17,415 bases of DNA from Candidatus Neomicrothrix sp. UBA2131 (GTDB lineage Bacteria > Actinomycetota > Acidimicrobiia > Acidimicrobiales > MedAcidi-G1), in NCBI GenBank assembly GCA_002329075.1, contig DCXR01000007.1, positions 1 through 17,415 of the forward strand, written 5' to 3'. The translations under genes and the position numbers were made by a program. This document shows, piece by piece, positions 1-6,279 of this stretch (positions are counted from its first letter, which is position 1; each line of letters starts with the position of its first letter). The notes under the pieces were generated by a model that ran no database searches, was not told the origin of the DNA, and saw only the letters and a list, made by a program, of their open reading frames with translations.

Positions 1-240
1 GTGGACGTCGATGCCGATGGTGTTTGTGCCGGCCTGTACCTCCTCGACGGACGCTTCGGCGTGAGCGGGGGGTACCGGCTCGGCCGGGGGGGTTGGGTCG
101 ACGACGAACTCCCGTACTCCTGGTTCGCCGGAGGCGCCAACCACCTCGACCCGGTCAACCGCAGGTGGGCGCTCCGGCATGCCGACGACCTGGGGGTCGA
201 CGAAGCCACGTTCGAGGCCCCCGGTTCGTCAGGCGGCTGA
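1..240 (+). CDS. 3' end of an unrecognised gene (partial at window edge)
   Basis: An open plus-strand frame runs from the first base to a TGA at 238-240, giving 79 residues. It probably continues upstream of the window: the GTG at position 1 is simply where the window begins and no ribosome site can be seen. The residues are rich in Gly, Asp and aromatic amino acids, with patches such as GLYLLDGRFGVSGGYRLG and PYSWFAGGANHLDP, and end in a flexible EAPGSSGG tail typical of a protein C-terminus. There is no membrane segment. I do not recognise the family. It could be the C-terminal part of a soluble enzyme. It converges on the minus-strand membrane-protein gene ending at 435. Confidence 0.45.
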   Translation: MDVDADGVCAGLYLLDGRFGVSGGYRLGRGGWVDDELPYSWFAGGANHLDPVNRRWALRHADDLGVDEATFEAPGSSGG

Positions 241-361
241 ACCTGCCGCCACGGCATGGTCGGCGAGAGCGTCGATCGTCGATGCACCGTCACTGGCTGG
301 CGACGACTGGATGGTGCTGCGGACCCGGCTCTGCGGCATCTGCGGCTCCGGCGCCGTGATG
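227..361 (+). pseudogene. Remnant of the N-terminus of a zinc-type alcohol dehydrogenase
   Basis: In a plus-strand frame different from the gene ending at 240, codons from about 227 to 361 read like the start of a medium-chain zinc alcohol dehydrogenase. The stretch SIVDAPSLAGDDWMVLRT (from about 272) leads into RLCGICGSG (326-352). The family normally has a proline/aspartate-rich strand, then V-R-x-R-x-x-G-I-C-G-S-D, where the Cys is a catalytic zinc ligand and the last Asp is conserved. Here Gly replaces that Asp. After about 361 the frame loses all resemblance (no GHE motif, no nucleotide-binding fold), and the reverse-strand gene ends only 70 bases further on. I read this as a decayed or truncated gene scrap left by a deletion. 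A chance resemblance in G+C-rich DNA is the alternative. Confidence 0.4.
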
Positions 362-371
362 GGACACGGCG
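352..371. terminator. Candidate bidirectional terminator hairpin between convergent genes
   Basis: CGCCGTG at 352-358 and CACGGCG at 365-371 form a perfect 7-bp G+C-rich stem around a 6-base loop. It lies between the plus-strand gene ending at 240 and the minus-strand gene ending at 435, where a shared terminator would be expected. There is no T-run on either side, so the call rests on the stem and its location only. It partly overlaps the dehydrogenase-like scrap. Confidence 0.3.
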
Positions 372-434
372 GACATATCCCTGTCAGAACCGTAGGACTC
401 CACCCGCTGGTCGCGCCAACGCGGCGTAACGCGG

Positions 435-1049
435 TCAGCCCCTGCGAAAGACCCATCCGGGGGGTTCGGACCAGCCCGGCCAGACCCTGTGTTGGAGACG
501 GTGGAGAGAAGGCCCCACGAGGAGGGCGAACATGACGGTACCCACGCCCACCGAACCACCGAGGGCGAGGCCACCGACCAGCACGGTCACCTCGAGCAGC
601 GTCCGGGCCGCCCGCGTCGAAAGCCCGGTGTCGATCAGCGCCGTCATCAGGCCGTCGCGCGGACCCACCCCGATCCCCGCCCCCAGGTAGACCATCGAGC
701 CCAGCGCCACCAGCAGGGGCGCACCCGACACCAGGACCAGTCGGGCCACATACGTCGACGGCGTCTCGAACACCCCCAGGAGGAGGTTCAACGTGGTTCC
801 GATGATCACCACGTTGGTGACCGTCGCAGGGCCGATGGGTTGCCGGAACAGGACCAGGAGGAGGAGGAGGATCGCCCCGAGCCCGATGATCACAGTGCCC
901 GGAGCCCGGTCCAACCGTCCCGACAGGCCGTCGTGCAGCACGTCCCACGGACCTACGCCGAGGTCGGCCAGGAACAGCAGGCCAATACCGATGCCGAAGC
1001 AGACCTGGCCGACGACGACCAGGGCAAGGCGCGCCACAACTCCGGACAT
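435..1049 (-). CDS. YczE/YyaS-type integral membrane protein
   Basis: This is a 204-residue polytopic membrane protein of the YczE/YyaS (YitT-like) family, whose transport or regulatory role is not settled. Several hydrophobic segments are visible (about residues 7-29, 52-69, 77-94, 102-125 and 152-180). The family hallmark is an internal repeat: GVGPWDVLHDGLS at 31-43 is echoed by GVGPRDGLMTAL at 127-138. An ATG at 1100 is also in frame but lies in the centre of a 15-bp perfect hairpin, and a GTG at 1079 has no ribosome site. The ATG at 1049 puts about eight residues before the first membrane segment, as in relatives, although its ribosome site is weak. It lies downstream of the importer operon beyond a hairpin, so it may be expressed by read-through or separately. 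No functional link to pyrimidine use is evident. Confidence 0.8.
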   Translation of the reverse strand: MSGVVARLALVVVGQVCFGIGIGLLFLADLGVGPWDVLHDGLSGRLDRAPGTVIIGLGAILLLLLVLFRQPIGPATVTNVVIIGTTLNLLLGVFETPSTYVARLVLVSGAPLLVALGSMVYLGAGIGVGPRDGLMTALIDTGLSTRAARTLLEVTVLVGGLALGGSVGVGTVMFALLVGPSLHRLQHRVWPGWSEPPGWVFRRG

Positions 1050-1084
1050 GCCGGCGGGCGGCCTGCGACTGTCACTCACCGGAC

Positions 1085-1116
1085 GGGCGGTCCGACGCAT
1101 GTGCGTCGGACCGCCC
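1085..1116 (-). terminator. Perfect 15-bp hairpin, candidate terminator of the catabolic/importer operon
   Basis: GGGCGGTCCGACGCA at 1085-1099 is mirrored exactly by TGCGTCGGACCGCCC at 1102-1116, leaving a 2-base loop. The structure starts 24 bases past the stop codon of the solute-binding lipoprotein on the minus strand. It has no trailing U-tract on that strand, so it would be an 'L-shaped' terminator of the kind reported in actinobacteria, or a 3'-end stabiliser. It covers the alternative ATG at 1100 of the next gene, which argues against that start. Confidence 0.6.
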
Positions 1117-1140
1117 TGTGTCCGATAGGCGGAACGGGAG

Positions 1141-2262
1141 TTACTCGCCGCCCTCGTTGAGCGTGACCTCGACCCGCTGCCAACTCGTGCCGACCGTGTC
1201 CATGCCCCGGCCGTTGAGCGACGCAAGCGCCGCCTCGACGTACCCGGTGGTGTAGGCACCGGCGTCGGGTGCCGCCGTCAGGATCGGCTGGCTGGTGGCA
1301 ACGGCGACGGTCTGCGCCCAGAGGTCCGCATCCATCATGCCGACGCCGTTCGGCGACGGCCAGATGAGGCCGTTGATCTCGTTCATCTGCCACGCCTGGT
1401 GCGAGGCACCCAACGCCGAGCCGTTGGCGAGCACGATGTCGACGCAGTTCGAGCTGTTGTCCCTGCAATACGCCCAGCCCTCGAGCGAGCCGGCCACGAA
1501 GCGCTTGGTCAGGTCCTGGTAGCCGGCTTCGGTCAGGCGGGCACCATCGGCCCAGATGGCGTCCTGGAGCATCGCCGTGCCGACGTCGTTCCAGTCGATG
1601 ACCGAAAGGTCGGAGGCCACATAGAGTTCACCGGTGTCCGGGTTCACGGCCTCCAGGACCTGGGCGTACTCGTTGTAGATCATCGCCTGCGAAGCGTCGA
1701 TCTCGCCCTTGAGCAACGCCAGCATGTCGAATGACTGCTGCACCAGCTCGAAGTCGGTCGACGGGTCGAGGCCGGCACTCCCGGCGCCGGCGAGGAGCTC
1801 GAACTCGTTGCCCCAGCCCCAGTTGCCGACGACCTTTCCGGCCAGGTCGGCGGGACCGTTGATCCCCGAGTCGGCCCACGACACCTGCAGGGTGCCGGAC
1901 CGTTGGAAGATCTGGGCCACGTTGACGATGTTGGCGCCCTCCTCGCGCGAAACAAGGGCCTTGGGCACCCACGACACGGCGAAGTCGACAGCCCCGGAGG
2001 CCAACTGCTGCTGCGGCACGATGTCGACGCCGCCTTCGAGGATGGCCACGTCGAGGCAGTACTTGTCGTAGATCTCCTTGTCGACGGCAGCGAAGTAGCC
2101 GGCGAACTGGGCCTGGGTGACCCACTGCAACTGAAGGCTGACGCTGTCGACGGTGTCGCAGTCGCCGGTGGCGGCGATCCTCTCGTCCGAGCCACAGGCT
2201 CCGGCGAGCAGCATCAGCGCCATTACGGCACATGCCACTCTGGTGAATTGTCTTGCCTTCAT
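1141..2262 (-). CDS. ABC transporter substrate-binding lipoprotein, NMT1/THI5-type
   Basis: This 373-residue extracytoplasmic binding protein delivers solute to the permease pair encoded just upstream. A signal peptide with lipobox LLAGAC gives lipidation at Cys23. The mature part starts SVSLQLQWVTQAQFAGYFAA (from residue 40), the hallmark of the NMT1/THI5-like group that includes binding proteins for hydroxymethylpyrimidine and riboflavin precursors. LASGAVDFAVSW follows at 88-98. Two C-terminal cysteines (WAYCRDNSSNC) and Cys35/Cys69 could form disulfides. The ATG at 2262 is preferred over an upstream in-frame ATG at 2310 because GGAGG sits 5 bases before it and a signal peptide follows directly. 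It starts 10 bases after the permease stop. The context suggests a pyrimidine base, dihydropyrimidine, hydantoin or ureide as ligand. The exact ligand is not visible in the sequence. Confidence 0.88.
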   Translation of the reverse strand: MKARQFTRVACAVMALMLLAGACGSDERIAATGDCDTVDSVSLQLQWVTQAQFAGYFAAVDKEIYDKYCLDVAILEGGVDIVPQQQLASGAVDFAVSWVPKALVSREEGANIVNVAQIFQRSGTLQVSWADSGINGPADLAGKVVGNWGWGNEFELLAGAGSAGLDPSTDFELVQQSFDMLALLKGEIDASQAMIYNEYAQVLEAVNPDTGELYVASDLSVIDWNDVGTAMLQDAIWADGARLTEAGYQDLTKRFVAGSLEGWAYCRDNSSNCVDIVLANGSALGASHQAWQMNEINGLIWPSPNGVGMMDADLWAQTVAVATSQPILTAAPDAGAYTTGYVEAALASLNGRGMDTVGTSWQRVEVTLNEGGE

Positions 2263-2274
2263 GTTGTCCTCCTC
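2263..2274 (-). promoter_or_regulatory. Strong ribosome binding site deciding the binding-protein start
   Basis: On the minus strand GAGGAGGA (2274-2267) overlaps the stop codon of the preceding permease and lies 5 bases before the ATG at 2262. It is one of the two clearest Shine-Dalgarno sequences in the operon, the other preceding the first gene. This fits the need for more binding protein than membrane subunits. Confidence 0.7.
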
Positions 2275-3064
2275 AGAGCTTGGTTGTTGACTCGCCCTCC
2301 ACACCTGCAAGGCGCCAAGGCATACTTACACGTTCGAGGAGCAATGCCGAAGCGAAGAGTGCAAGGCCCACCGCCGATGCGACGGCGATGGCGGCCCAGG
2401 CGGCGTCGTAGCGGGCGAATCCCGCATTGGACGTGATGACGTTGCCGATCCGATCCTGCGGGCCGCCGAAGTATTCGGCAACGATGGCGGCGATCACGGA
2501 CAGGGGCGCCACCAGGCGCAGGGCGTTGGCGAAGAACGGCAGGGCGTTGGGGATGCGGACCTCGCGCAGGATCGTCCACTCGCCCGCGGCGTAGGAGCGC
2601 ATCAGCTCGATCTCGTCGGGGTGCACCTCGGCGAGGCCCTTGGCGGTATTGATGAAGACGGGGAAGAACACCACGGCAACCACGACCGCCTGGTTGCTGA
2701 GCGTTCCCGTGATGCCGAACCAGGCATTGAAGATCGGCGCCAGGGCGACGATCGGCGTGGCGTTGACCGCCACCGCCAACGGGGTGAGGCCCTCGTTGAC
2801 GGTGCGAAAGCGTGTGGTGAGAACTGCCAGGAGTACGCCGGCGATGATGCCGACGACGAGCCCGCTGACGGCAATGCGACCGGTTTCCCAGCCGGCGTGC
2901 CGGAGCGTCGGCCACTGGCCGGTGAGTTGCGCCCATATCGACGTCGGCCGGGGCAGCAGAAACTCGCGGATCCCGAGCAGTCGTACGCCGCCCTCCCATG
3001 CCCCGAGGAACATGGCGCCGGTGGCCAACGGGGGCACCAGGGCACGGAGCCTGCCGGCGCTCAC
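2273..3064 (-). CDS. ABC transporter permease, SsuC/TauC/NrtB type (second permease)
   Basis: This 263-residue inner-membrane permease belongs to the BPD_transp_1 fold. Hydrophobic spans are visible near residues 8-30, 64-84, 95-115, 124-140, 183-200 and 223-245. The cytoplasmic coupling loop, the equivalent of the EAA motif, is at about 149-174 with ELMRSYAAGEWTILREVRIP, which docks with the ATPase. It begins with GTG at 3064, overlapping the ATPase stop by four bases (GTGA), so translation is probably coupled. Together with the permease at 3837-4703 it would form a heterodimeric channel, since only one ATPase and one binding protein are encoded. NMT1/THI5-linked importers commonly carry permeases of this type. 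The C-terminal tail EGESTTKL is short and cytoplasmic. Confidence 0.88.
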   Translation of the reverse strand: MSAGRLRALVPPLATGAMFLGAWEGGVRLLGIREFLLPRPTSIWAQLTGQWPTLRHAGWETGRIAVSGLVVGIIAGVLLAVLTTRFRTVNEGLTPLAVAVNATPIVALAPIFNAWFGITGTLSNQAVVVAVVFFPVFINTAKGLAEVHPDEIELMRSYAAGEWTILREVRIPNALPFFANALRLVAPLSVIAAIVAEYFGGPQDRIGNVITSNAGFARYDAAWAAIAVASAVGLALFASALLLERVSMPWRLAGVEGESTTKL

Positions 3065-3840
3065 GATCCGTCCTCCACGGCACGCAGGGCCTCGCGAACC
3101 TCGGTCGAAGCCTCGAAGAACCTCGGGTCCTCACGGGTGTCCTCGTTGCGCTCACCGAGGTCGACCTCGACGATCGAGTGGATGCGTCCCGGCCGGGGCG
3201 ACAGCACGACGACACGATTCGACAGGAACGCCGACTCGGAGATGGAATGCGTGACGAAGACGACGGTCGTGTCCGTCTCGCTCCAGATCCTCAGGAGTTC
3301 GCCCTGCATGTGCTCACGGGTCATCTCGTCGAGGGCTCCGAAGGGTTCGTCCATCAGGAGCAGGCGGGGTTCGAACGAAAGCGCCCGGGCGATGGCGACC
3401 CGCTGCTGCATGCCGCCTGACAACTGCCGGGGGTAGTGGCCTCCGAAGTCCGGCAACTTGACTAGGTCGAGCATCTCCCGTGAACGGGCCGCCCGGTCGG
3501 CCTTCGACCAACCCCTGAGCTCGAGCGGCAGTTCGATGTTGGCCACCACCTTGCGCCAGTCGAAGAGCCCGGCGTGCTGGAAGACCATCCCGTAGTCCTG
3601 GTCCATCCGGGCCTGGTGGGCCGACTTGCCGAAGACCTCGACCGATCCCGCCGTCGGCTCGAGCAGGTCGCCGATGAGGCGGAGGAAGGTCGACTTGCCA
3701 CACCCCGAGGGGCCGATCAGGGTGACGAACTCTCCGGGTGCGATGGTGAGGTCGACTCCGGAAAGGGCCGTGACCTCTTCGGCGCTGCCCCGGCCGAAGA
3801 CCTTCTCGACTTCCGTGACGACTACGGCGTCACCGTTCAT
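3061..3840 (-). CDS. ABC transporter ATP-binding protein, SsuB/TauB/NrtD type
   Basis: This 259-residue nucleotide-binding subunit energises import through the two flanking permeases. All motifs are intact: Walker A GPSGCGKST at 43-51, Q-loop Gln88, signature LSGGMQQR at 140-147, Walker B LLLMDEP at 160-166, D-loop ALD at 169-171 and switch His198 (VFVTHSISE). The order and spacing match the nitrate/sulfonate/taurine subgroup. The same frame is open upstream to 4281, but the true start is the ATG at 3840. That ATG overlaps the previous permease's stop as ATGA and leaves a standard N-terminus with a short beta strand before the A-loop region. The 4-base overlaps on both sides indicate translational coupling within the importer. 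Substrate specificity lies in the binding protein and permeases. Confidence 0.92.
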   Translation of the reverse strand: MNGDAVVVTEVEKVFGRGSAEEVTALSGVDLTIAPGEFVTLIGPSGCGKSTFLRLIGDLLEPTAGSVEVFGKSAHQARMDQDYGMVFQHAGLFDWRKVVANIELPLELRGWSKADRAARSREMLDLVKLPDFGGHYPRQLSGGMQQRVAIARALSFEPRLLLMDEPFGALDEMTREHMQGELLRIWSETDTTVVFVTHSISESAFLSNRVVVLSPRPGRIHSIVEVDLGERNEDTREDPRFFEASTEVREALRAVEDGS

Positions 3841-4703
3841 GTCGAGGCCTCCCTGGTCCTGCCGACGAACATCCGCTCGGCCAGCGTGATGAGGCCGAAG
3901 ACCGAGAGGCCCAGGGCCGCTGCTCCGATCACCGAAGCGTAGAGGCGCTCGGGGAACACCGCATAGCGCTGGGCGAACTCGAGTATCGCCCTGCCGAGAC
4001 CTGTCTTGGTGCCGATGGAGATCTCGCCGACGATTGCTCCGACCACGCTGAGGGTGGCGGCGATCTTGAACGCAGGAAAGAGGTAGGCCCGGGCCGCCGG
4101 AAGCCGCAGCTTGAACAGCGTCGTCCGCCAGGACGCCGCGTAGCTGCGCATCAACTCCACATCGGCGGCATTCGGAGACTGGAGTCCACGCAGGGCGCTC
4201 ACGGCGACCGGGAAGAAGGTCAGGTAGGCGGCGATGAGCGAGATGCTGAGCAGGTCCGGCAGGTCGTTCAGGCGTCCCCATGTGACGATGATCGGCGCCA
4301 GGGCGATCAGCGGCACGGTCTGCGAGACGTTGATCCAGGGCAGCAGCCCGCGTTCCACGACACGCCAGCGGAGCATGAGTACCGCCAGCGCCAGGCCGAC
4401 GACCAGGCCGAGGAAGAAGCCGATCGCCGCCTCCTGCAGCGTGAACCAGGCCTTCTTCAGGAGGTAGAGCGACATGGGTAGCGTGCTGCGCCCGTCGCGG
4501 ACATCGACCACGAACTCACCGAGGATGTCCTTGGCGTGCGGCATGGTCAGGTCATCGGTGTCGACCAGGAGTTCGATGTCCGTGCCGGGTACGCGGTCGC
4601 CGGTCTGCTGGCCGACCCACTTGTAGCCCTCCCAGTGCAGGACGACGAGTACGACGGCGGCAAACGCTGTTGCAAGCATTCGCAAGGCTCGTCCACCGTT
4701 CAT
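3837..4703 (-). CDS. ABC transporter permease, SsuC/TauC/NrtB type (first permease)
   Basis: This 288-residue permease has one N-terminal membrane span (about residues 8-28) and a roughly 50-residue external stretch (30-80) rich in Asp and Gly. The BPD_transp_1 domain follows, with spans near 90-111, 123-143, 150-172, 208-226 and 257-275. The coupling loop is at about 178-204 (DVELMRSYAASWRTTLFKLRLP), where the usual EAA glycine is Ala/Ser, as is common in this subgroup. The start chosen is ATG 4703, four bases after the stop of the dehydrogenase gene, with GGTGAG just before it. A longer in-frame start at 4799 would lie inside that gene and add a non-membrane tail. The close spacing joins the enzyme genes to the importer, the main evidence that transport and catabolism form one unit. 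Confidence 0.88.
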   Translation of the reverse strand: MNGGRALRMLATAFAAVVLVVLHWEGYKWVGQQTGDRVPGTDIELLVDTDDLTMPHAKDILGEFVVDVRDGRSTLPMSLYLLKKAWFTLQEAAIGFFLGLVVGLALAVLMLRWRVVERGLLPWINVSQTVPLIALAPIIVTWGRLNDLPDLLSISLIAAYLTFFPVAVSALRGLQSPNAADVELMRSYAASWRTTLFKLRLPAARAYLFPAFKIAATLSVVGAIVGEISIGTKTGLGRAILEFAQRYAVFPERLYASVIGAAALGLSVFGLITLAERMFVGRTREAST

Positions 4704-4707
4704 CGTC

Positions 4708-5610
4708 TCACCGACCGTCGGCTTCGCCCGGCGGTGCAATGCCGGGGCCGAACCGGCGCTGCCTCTCCATGAGGCTGCACCAGTCCCAATCGGCTCCACC
4801 CATTGCGTCGACGTCTGCCAGGAACTGGCCGACGAGTGCCGTGACGGGAAGGGAGATGCTCATTGCCGAGGCCTCGTCGAGAACGAGCCCGATGTCCTTG
4901 CGCATGAGGGTGGTGGAGAACCCGAAGTCATAGTCGCCCGCCGACATCTTGTCGGCTCGATTCTCCATCTGCCAGGACGTCGAAGACCCCTGCAACATCG
5001 CCTGAACCACGTCTTCGACATCGAGCCCGGCCCGGGAGGCAAAGTCGAGTCCTTCGGCAAGCGCCTGGCAGAGCCCGACGACACAGATCTGGTTCGTCAT
5101 CTTGGTCAGTTGGCCCGCACCCGTGTCACCCATGCGTCGAACCCGCGCTGCGTACGCCTCCATGACCGGTACGGCCCTTGAGAATGCGTCCTCATCGCCT
5201 CCGGCCATCACCGTGAGCGATCCCTTCCGCGCCCCGTCGACACCTCCCGAGACCGGTGCATCCAGAAAGTGTGCGTCGACTGCCGACATGCGGTCGCCGA
5301 CTTCCCTGGCGATCCGTGCAGACGTAGTCGAGTGATCGACCCAGATCGCCCCACCTGGGATCGCAGGGACCAGTTCGTCGGCCACGACCTGCAACTCGCG
5401 ATCCGAGGGCAGCGAGGTGATGACGAACTCTGCGTCGGCGACCGCTGCTGCCACTGAATCGGCCGCCCTGCCCCCGTGCTCGGCGACCCACCGAGGTCCG
5501 TGGTCTTCGACGACGTCGAAGACCACAAGGTCATGCAGGTCATCGTGACCCGCCAGGTGCGCTGCGATGTGCCAACCCATGCGCCCGAGGCCCATGCACG
5601 AGATCCTCAT
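4708..5610 (-). CDS. NAD(P)-dependent beta-hydroxyacid dehydrogenase (3-hydroxyisobutyrate dehydrogenase-like)
   Basis: This 300-residue enzyme belongs to the 6-phosphogluconate/3-hydroxyisobutyrate dehydrogenase superfamily. The Rossmann motif is GLGRMG at 7-12. The substrate loop FLDAPVSGG is at 115-123. The catalytic lysine is Lys170 in GAGQLTKMTNQ. The all-helical C-terminal domain carries the usual DFGFSTTLMRKDIGLVLDEA (about 228-247). In this operon the likely substrates are malonate semialdehyde or methylmalonate semialdehyde from the transaminase, giving 3-hydroxypropionate or 3-hydroxyisobutyrate, or the reverse reaction. Tartronate-semialdehyde or related hydroxyacids cannot be excluded, and the cofactor (NAD or NADP) is not certain. 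The start ATG at 5610 overlaps the preceding gene's stop (ATGA). The gene ends four bases before the first permease, bridging enzymes and importer. Confidence 0.85.
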   Translation of the reverse strand: MRISCMGLGRMGWHIAAHLAGHDDLHDLVVFDVVEDHGPRWVAEHGGRAADSVAAAVADAEFVITSLPSDRELQVVADELVPAIPGGAIWVDHSTTSARIAREVGDRMSAVDAHFLDAPVSGGVDGARKGSLTVMAGGDEDAFSRAVPVMEAYAARVRRMGDTGAGQLTKMTNQICVVGLCQALAEGLDFASRAGLDVEDVVQAMLQGSSTSWQMENRADKMSAGDYDFGFSTTLMRKDIGLVLDEASAMSISLPVTALVGQFLADVDAMGGADWDWCSLMERQRRFGPGIAPPGEADGR

Positions 5611-6197
5611 GCCGGGACACCGGGTTGGCCACGATCATCGAGGCCGAAGCCGCCGACCAGTCGGGCATTGACCCGTCCGCCGATCGCCATGGCCAGGATG
5701 AGCACCAACTCATGCGGGCGTGGTGCGTCGGGAACCCCCACCTCGATGGCGTCGTAATGGCTACCGACATAGGACCATTCGAGGTGGGTCAGGGGGATGT
5801 CGATCCTCGCACCGAGCGGTCCGACCTTCTTGGTGGAGGCGACGATGGCCTCCCCCTTGCCGAGGGCGGCCCGCATCCCGCCACCGCCGGGGATGTGCCA
5901 CATGGCTCCGTGTTCGATCTCACCCGCTGCACCGACAATCGCCCCCTTGCCGTAGCCATCGATTGCATCGGGGTCCCCACCGAGGTGGCCGATGAGCAAC
6001 TCTCCGAGTTCCAGTCCCAGCGCCCGCAACTCATCGGTCGCGGGGCTCAGGTCCGCCACGTATTCCCCGACGAAGGGGTTGTCCACGACCGCCGCGACCG
6101 CTCCCTTCCGGGAAGGGCTGCCTGGAGGTGGTCCGAAATCGTGGTGGGTCTCCACGATGGTCACGCTGGTCTTGCGGGTTGTGAACAGCGAACTCAT
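5607..6197 (-). CDS. 'Amino acid synthesis' family protein (PF06684/DUF1185), function unknown
   Basis: This 196-residue soluble protein resembles the PF06684 (formerly DUF1185) family. The conserved core is visible as GYGKGAIVGAAGEIEHGA at 81-98 and KGEAIVASTKKVGPLGARID around 114-133. The last part has LTHLEWSYVGSHYDAIEV and a PHELVL helix. Structural work on founding members reported a variant of the Bacillus chorismate-mutase fold. The reaction is, to my knowledge, not established and the 'amino acid synthesis' label is only a guess. The start is ATG 6197, with GAGAGGA about 5 bases before it; an upstream ATG at 6257 has a Pro/Arg-rich extension unlike a real N-terminus. It is translationally coupled to the dehydrogenase downstream. 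Its position among pyrimidine-type enzymes suggests work on a ring or an unstable nitrogen intermediate. Confidence 0.78.
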   Translation of the reverse strand: MSSLFTTRKTSVTIVETHHDFGPPPGSPSRKGAVAAVVDNPFVGEYVADLSPATDELRALGLELGELLIGHLGGDPDAIDGYGKGAIVGAAGEIEHGAMWHIPGGGGMRAALGKGEAIVASTKKVGPLGARIDIPLTHLEWSYVGSHYDAIEVGVPDAPRPHELVLILAMAIGGRVNARLVGGFGLDDRGQPGVPA

Positions 6198-6279
6198 CCT
6201 GTCCTCTCGGTTCGGTCTCGGAACGGGCGGTGGGGGAACGGGTCGGCCGGGAGCCACCGACGACCGGTCGGCGTTTCCT

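Noticed and set aside
3841..4281. N-terminal extension of the ABC ATPase
   Set aside because: It overlaps the first permease out of frame. The ATGA overlap at 3837-3840 and the normal ATPase length support the start at 3840.
6261..6270. 10-bp palindrome CGACCGGTCG in the gap between the LLM and PF06684 genes
   Set aside because: It is short and G+C-rich in a G+C-rich genome, and lies mid-operon with no other promoter signal. It is not distinguishable from chance.
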